Assembly: GCF_000429565.1 (NCBI RefSeq)
Contig: NZ_AUCC01000021.1
Location: forward strand, 1 to 42,974
DNA: 42,974 nucleotides
Source of the DNA: Arsenophonus nasoniae DSM 15247
GTDB taxonomy: Bacteria > Pseudomonadota > Gammaproteobacteria > Enterobacterales > Enterobacteriaceae
Direction of reading: 5' to 3'
Shown: piece by piece, positions 39,621-42,974 of the stretch
How positions within the stretch are numbered: the first letter of the stretch is position 1
How the letters are laid out: every line of letters begins with the position of its first letter
Notes under the pieces: model-generated
What the model was told of the DNA's origin: nothing
What the model saw: the letters and a program-made list of their open reading frames with translations, nothing else
Database searches by the model: none
Translations under genes and position numbers: made by a program

Positions 39621-40073
39621 TTATATAGCAGGCAAAATAGTTAACGCCATAACCACTGCATCTTCCCGTTTTTTTGCCGCTGGATAATAATTTTTTCTTA
39701 TTGTGACAATATGAAAACCCAATTTTTCATATAGGTGAATTGCCACATAATTTGATTGCCTGACTTCCAACCACAAAGTTTGAATATTTTTAGTTGCCAA
39801 ACGATCGATCAAATAGCTTAATAAATACTTACCACAACCTTGACCTTGATAATCAGGATGAATAGCAATATTAAATAGTGTTGCTTCATCAAGTAGATAT
39901 TGTGTGATGGCGAAACCAATTAGTCGATTTTCCGCACTGATTTTTAAATTAATATATTGCTTTCCTTGATTACTGTAAAAAACTTTTTCACTCCAGGGAA
40001 AAGCATGACTCATTTTTTCAATCGCAAAAGCAGAGGTTAAATCAATTTGTTCTAAATTCGAAATTATTTTCAT
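39621..40073 (-). CDS. rimI: Ribosomal protein S18-alanine N-acetyltransferase RimI
   Basis: This 150-residue GNAT enzyme acetylates the N-terminal alanine of S18. It has the N-terminal HAFPWSEKVF and the DEATLFNIAIHPDYQGQGCG acetyl-CoA loop. LWLEVRQSNYVAIHLYEKLG and NYYPAAKKREDAVVMAL complete the fold. It overlaps the end of holD by 32 bp, the standard arrangement, implying coupled translation. Confidence 0.96.
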   Translation of the reverse strand: MKIISNLEQIDLTSAFAIEKMSHAFPWSEKVFYSNQGKQYINLKISAENRLIGFAITQYLLDEATLFNIAIHPDYQGQGCGKYLLSYLIDRLATKNIQTLWLEVRQSNYVAIHLYEKLGFHIVTIRKNYYPAAKKREDAVVMALTILPAI

Positions 40074-40452
40074 ACTGGCATATTTGCGCCCATAAAGCGC
40101 GTTTTGACTGAGGATTAAAATAAATCTCTTCCAAAGGTAAAGTATGGATGACCCATTTTTTTGAACTAACAGCTAATTGCTTGCCTAGGATCCAACAAGG
40201 CCAATAAACTTCTTTCGGTAACAGTGATACCTCTTTCGTTAATAGACAACATACCTGACAACTGTCTATCTGCATCGCTCGTAAAATATCTTTGACCAAA
40301 AGGTTGTCTAAATCAATGCGCTCATTAGCGATGATAACTAATTGGGTAGAATCAGGAATAGACACGGCATGTTCACCACGCAATACCGTAGGATTGCGTA
40401 ATGTCCATTGCACAATTCCCATATGTTTCAGTAATTGATCTCTAACCGTCAT
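40042..40452 (-). CDS. holD: DNA polymerase III psi subunit HolD
   Basis: This 136-residue protein (E. coli 137) has the start RDQLLKHMGIVQWTLRNP, where a short N-terminal peptide contacts chi, then PTVLRGEHAVSIP. It links chi/SSB to the clamp loader. The start is ATG 40450-40452; the frame is open six codons further, but the family begins here. It overlaps rimI downstream. Sequence conservation is otherwise low, as is usual for psi. Confidence 0.94.
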   Translation of the reverse strand: MTVRDQLLKHMGIVQWTLRNPTVLRGEHAVSIPDSTQLVIIANERIDLDNLLVKDILRAMQIDSCQVCCLLTKEVSLLPKEVYWPCWILGKQLAVSSKKWVIHTLPLEEIYFNPQSKRALWAQICQYENNFEFRTN

Positions 40453-40841
40453 CGAACTACTCCCCGACACAATATAGCTTGCACCTTATCAAACAGAGCT
40501 AGATAAATCAAAATAATAACATTGCAAGACACAGTAATATAAGCACAATTACTGTTCCTCGCTAGTGGTAATTTATTTGCTAAATTTAGACCGTAATTAA
40601 ATAGGGAGAATGTACAACTTATTAAATTATTAAGGAACAACATGATCACCAAATATTAGACAACAAGTAACCATTGGATTGAAATTCAATAATAGTGATA
40701 CAATCGTAATAACAAGTTCATATCGCACAAATTTATCAAAATTACCGATTTTATGAGCGATCTTTTTTTGCGCCACGCGGCAAATTTTTTCCTTTTATAG
40801 TTGATAAAAGGAAACTTAATCTACTATAGGAGCCAACATTT
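40453..40841. other. Intergenic region between holD and rsmC
   Basis: About 390 bp between divergent genes, with both promoter regions. No gene or RNA is supported. AGGAG lies before the rsmC ATG. Confidence 0.5.
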
Positions 40842-41858
40842 ATGTCTTCACTGACGCCCGCTAGTGAAGTGATTTTACGCCATGATGAATATTTTATTGG
40901 CCGTCGTATTTTAATCGCTGGTAACTTACAAGATAATATTAGCTCAGAAATTAACGCTGAAATTTTACATATTTTAACCAATCAATATCACTACTGGTTA
41001 TCATTTAACAAAGCACTAGGCGAAAATGCCCATTATGACTTAACATTAGAAAAAACAGTGGCAGCACAATGTAATATTCTGATCTACTTTTGGCCCAAAA
41101 ACAAACAAGAAGCCAATTTTCAACTCCATAATATATGTTCAGTTCTACCGATAGGTAGTGAAATTTTTATTGTTGGTGAAAATCGCAGTGGTGTAAATAG
41201 CGTCGATAAAATTCTAAAAGAAATAGGTTGTGTACGCAAAATTGATGCAGCGCGGCGCTGTAGCCTCTATTATTGCCAGCTAGAAAAGCAACCCCAATTT
41301 CATTTAGCCGATTGGTGGAATAGTTATAAGGTCGCTGATATTACTATCAAAACCCTGCCTGGTGTATTTAGTCAACAAGCGCTGGATGCAGGTAGTCAAC
41401 TACTTCTCTCTACATTCCAAACACCAATAAAAGGTAAGTTATTGGATATGGCATCAGGTTGTGGTGTGTTAAGCACGGTTATTGGCAAAAAAAACCCTAA
41501 CATAAAATTAACGCTCTGTGATACTCATGCCGCAGCGATAAGATCATCTATTGAAACATTAAAAATAAATGGCTTAACTGGGCATATCTTACCAAGTGAT
41601 ATCTACTCGACGATTGAAGATAGTTACGACTGGATAATTTGTAACCCACCGTTCCATGATGGATTAAAAACAGATTATACTGCTGCTGAAACCATTATCA
41701 AACAGGCACCAAATTATCTAAAACCAGGGGGAAAATTTAGAATGGTTGCCAATGCCTTCTTACCTTACCCAGATTGGTTAGATAAAGCTTTTGGTCGCCA
41801 TGAAATACTTGCCCAAACAGGTAAATTTAAAATTTATCAAGCCAGTAAATTTCGTTAA
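40842..41858 (+). CDS. rsmC: 16S rRNA m2G1207 methyltransferase RsmC
   Basis: This 338-residue protein has two related methyltransferase domains; the C-terminal one is catalytic. SAM motif I is KLLDMASGCGVLS near residue 200. The catalytic motif ICNPPFHDGLKTDY lies near 265. The start is TSSLTPASEVILRHDEYF-like (SSLTPASEVILRHDEYF). It is divergent from holD, as in other Enterobacterales. The length is close to E. coli (343) and there is no lesion. Confidence 0.97.
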   Translation: MSSLTPASEVILRHDEYFIGRRILIAGNLQDNISSEINAEILHILTNQYHYWLSFNKALGENAHYDLTLEKTVAAQCNILIYFWPKNKQEANFQLHNICSVLPIGSEIFIVGENRSGVNSVDKILKEIGCVRKIDAARRCSLYYCQLEKQPQFHLADWWNSYKVADITIKTLPGVFSQQALDAGSQLLLSTFQTPIKGKLLDMASGCGVLSTVIGKKNPNIKLTLCDTHAAAIRSSIETLKINGLTGHILPSDIYSTIEDSYDWIICNPPFHDGLKTDYTAAETIIKQAPNYLKPGGKFRMVANAFLPYPDWLDKAFGRHEILAQTGKFKIYQASKFR

Positions 41859-42071
41859 ATCTAATACAATGAATTTTTAGCAAAATAATTAACTATCGGA
41901 ATAATATTGCTATCAGTTTCGTTTTAAGTGAATGAGAGATGGGAATGGAAGTAGGTAGCAATATTTAACGACAACATTATATAGCATAAGTAAATAATTC
42001 AGTTAAGATGACAAAATACAATAAAGATAACGGTTTAAATTATCCCTAGCTCATTGGCTTCCAATTATTAA

Positions 42072-42668
42072 TTATATATTTTTGTCACTTTCCTGATTAA
42101 TTTGTTCGGCTCGGCTTTCACTTATGCCGTCTAATACATGATAAGCAATCGCACAAAAAAGCGAATTCAATCTTTTCATATCACCAAGTAAACTAACATG
42201 TAAGTTACTAGTATCTAGACTTTGCATATTTCGTTTATGTAGGCGCTCAACATGTGCATAAGCATAACGTTGATTTAATAACCGAAATCGATGTTTAGCT
42301 CTTCGCAATCGACGCGCATTATCTATGTCCCCAGATACAAATACCGACATCGCTAAACTCAAATTATTCTGTAATCGTTCCATTAGCGTATTTAGCTCTT
42401 TAGTACCTTCAGGTGAGAAAAAATATTGCTTGCCAAATATTTTTTTGACCACTTCAGTTGCCATACGATTAATGATGGTGGCTGATTGCTGTAAATTCAA
42501 AGCGGTATCAATAATTTCTGCCCAGCGCCGAGAATCGGCGTCCCCTAATTCATTTTGCTGAATTTGAGCCAAATAGAGTTTAATACTACTATGTAGCATA
42601 TCGATCTCTTCTTCCAGGTGAGCAATATAACGCCTCTGTATTTTATTACCATTTAGAACTTCAGCCAA
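42072..42668 (-). pseudogene. YjbB-type Na/phosphate cotransporter, C-terminal PhoU-like fragment
   Basis: These 198 residues resemble the cytoplasmic PhoU-like end of YjbB/NptA-type Na/Pi cotransporters: the segments RRWAEIIDTALNLQQSATII and LSVFVSGDIDNARRLRRAKH, then YAHVERLHKRNMQSLDTSN and LLGDMKRLNSLFCAIAYHVL. The usual protein is over 500 residues with an N-terminal membrane domain, which is absent here. Upstream of about 42668 the base composition changes abruptly and the frame reads a different, GC-rich sequence (about 28 codons back to a TAA). The gene has therefore been cut by an insertion or rearrangement. The TTG at 42668 is not a credible native start. Confidence 0.8.
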
Positions 42669-42676
42669 ACGTTGAA

Positions 42677-42690
42677 CGTAGCACGCTACG
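42677..42690. repeat. Short palindrome CGTAGC-AC-GCTACG at the junction
   Basis: A perfect 6-bp inverted repeat with a 2-nt centre lies just outside the end of cotransporter similarity, in the GC-rich segment. It could be a terminus-related hairpin; no element was recognised. Confidence 0.4.
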
Positions 42691-42786
42691 CGTGAGCGGC
42701 GCAGCGGTGCTGCTTCGGGGATGTTAATGAGTTGAGTACTGTTTTATACTCTGCAGTAGGTTAATTTTTTTCAGGGATTCATCTCG

Positions 42787-42974
42787 ATGGCTCGCAATAA
42801 ATCTCCCAGAAAGCGTAAACCGGTTAAATCAGGCAGGCTGCCCGTCACTTCACGTGCCACAGCGCCTGTTTATCCGAAACGTTTTATGATCTCTCTCCCA
42901 CCCGAAAATGATGATGACAGACCGCCTGAATTTTTTTATGACACCCTAAAAGAAGCCATACGCCACTGCGTCCG
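42787..42974 (+). CDS. Unrecognised ORF, 5' end only (runs off window)
   Basis: The ORF starts at ATG 42787 with CAGGG about 10 nt upstream and is open for 62 codons to the window edge. The product begins very basic (ARNKSPRKRKPVKSGR), then FMISLPPENDDDRPPEFFYD. I do not recognise it. Base composition is clearly more GC-rich than the neighbouring chromosome, and it follows the truncation point of the cotransporter gene, so it probably belongs to incoming mobile DNA. Confidence 0.5.
   Translation, partial: MARNKSPRKRKPVKSGRLPVTSRATAPVYPKRFMISLPPENDDDRPPEFFYDTLKEAIRHCV

Noticed and set aside
40449..40652. 67-codon minus-strand ORF upstream of holD
   Set aside because: Overlaps the holD start and promoter region, lacks a ribosome binding site and has no recognisable similarity.
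40679..40704. TTGAAA...TACAAT as a promoter for rsmC
   Set aside because: The spacing is only 14 bp, too short for a sigma-70 promoter.
40453..42071. tRNA-Leu genes that accompany rsmC in E. coli
   Set aside because: No tRNA-like sequence with a T-loop GTTCRA motif in a cloverleaf context was seen on either side of rsmC.

Overview
The window is AT-rich DNA from an enterobacterial chromosome, most likely a host-associated member of the Morganellaceae such as an Arsenophonus-like insect symbiont. This rests on three things. The backbone gene order is the enterobacterial 99-0 min region (talB, mogA, yaaA, thrLABC, arcA, creA, rob, gpmB, yjjX, trpR, slt, ettA, nadR, radA, serB, ytjB, deo genes, yjjV, yjjU, prfC, rimI, holD, rsmC). 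A Proteus-type lipase is present. There is visible gene decay: a nonsense-split slt, frameshifted phage genes, and deoA, creBCD and osmY missing from their usual places. The species is inference; no rRNA or other marker is present.

Layout. Bases 1-326 are the right end of an IS21-family element (istB 3' end plus terminal repeats). It abuts a 5'-truncated, once-frameshifted effector gene (327-3028). The effector's C-terminal part has pentapeptide repeats and a SopA/NleL-like HECT-type E3 ubiquitin ligase domain, with the cysteine exactly 30 residues from the C-terminus. Bases 3146-4275 and 6813-7430 hold decayed P2-like prophage genes (portal Q, the end of terminase P, tail sheath FI). Between them lie an apparently intact secreted C45-family Ntn hydrolase (4457-5710) and a 1.1 kb AT-rich desert with short tandem repeats.

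From 7547 to 41858 the window is backbone. mogA and talB are followed by yaaA. The threonine operon thrABC reads leftward behind a complete thrL leader peptide and attenuator. arcA, creA, rob, gpmB, yjjX and trpR (with a near-consensus TrpR operator) follow. slt is broken by an in-frame stop just before its catalytic domain. Next come ettA, the NAD gene nadR, radA-serB, ytjB, the nucleoside-salvage block deoD-deoB-deoC-nupC (no deoA), yjjV-yjjU and prfC. Two accessory genes, a Proteus-type lipase and the flagellin lysine methylase fliB, interrupt the usual order before rimI-holD and rsmC.

The right end (42072-42974) holds the C-terminal PhoU-like part of a YjbB-type Na/phosphate cotransporter. 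It is cut off at a sharp change to more GC-rich DNA, which begins an unrecognised ORF running off the window. Both ends of the window are therefore mobile or accessory DNA, and the centre is conserved chromosome.

The most interesting item is the disrupted toxin-like/HECT E3 ligase gene beside a P2-like prophage remnant.
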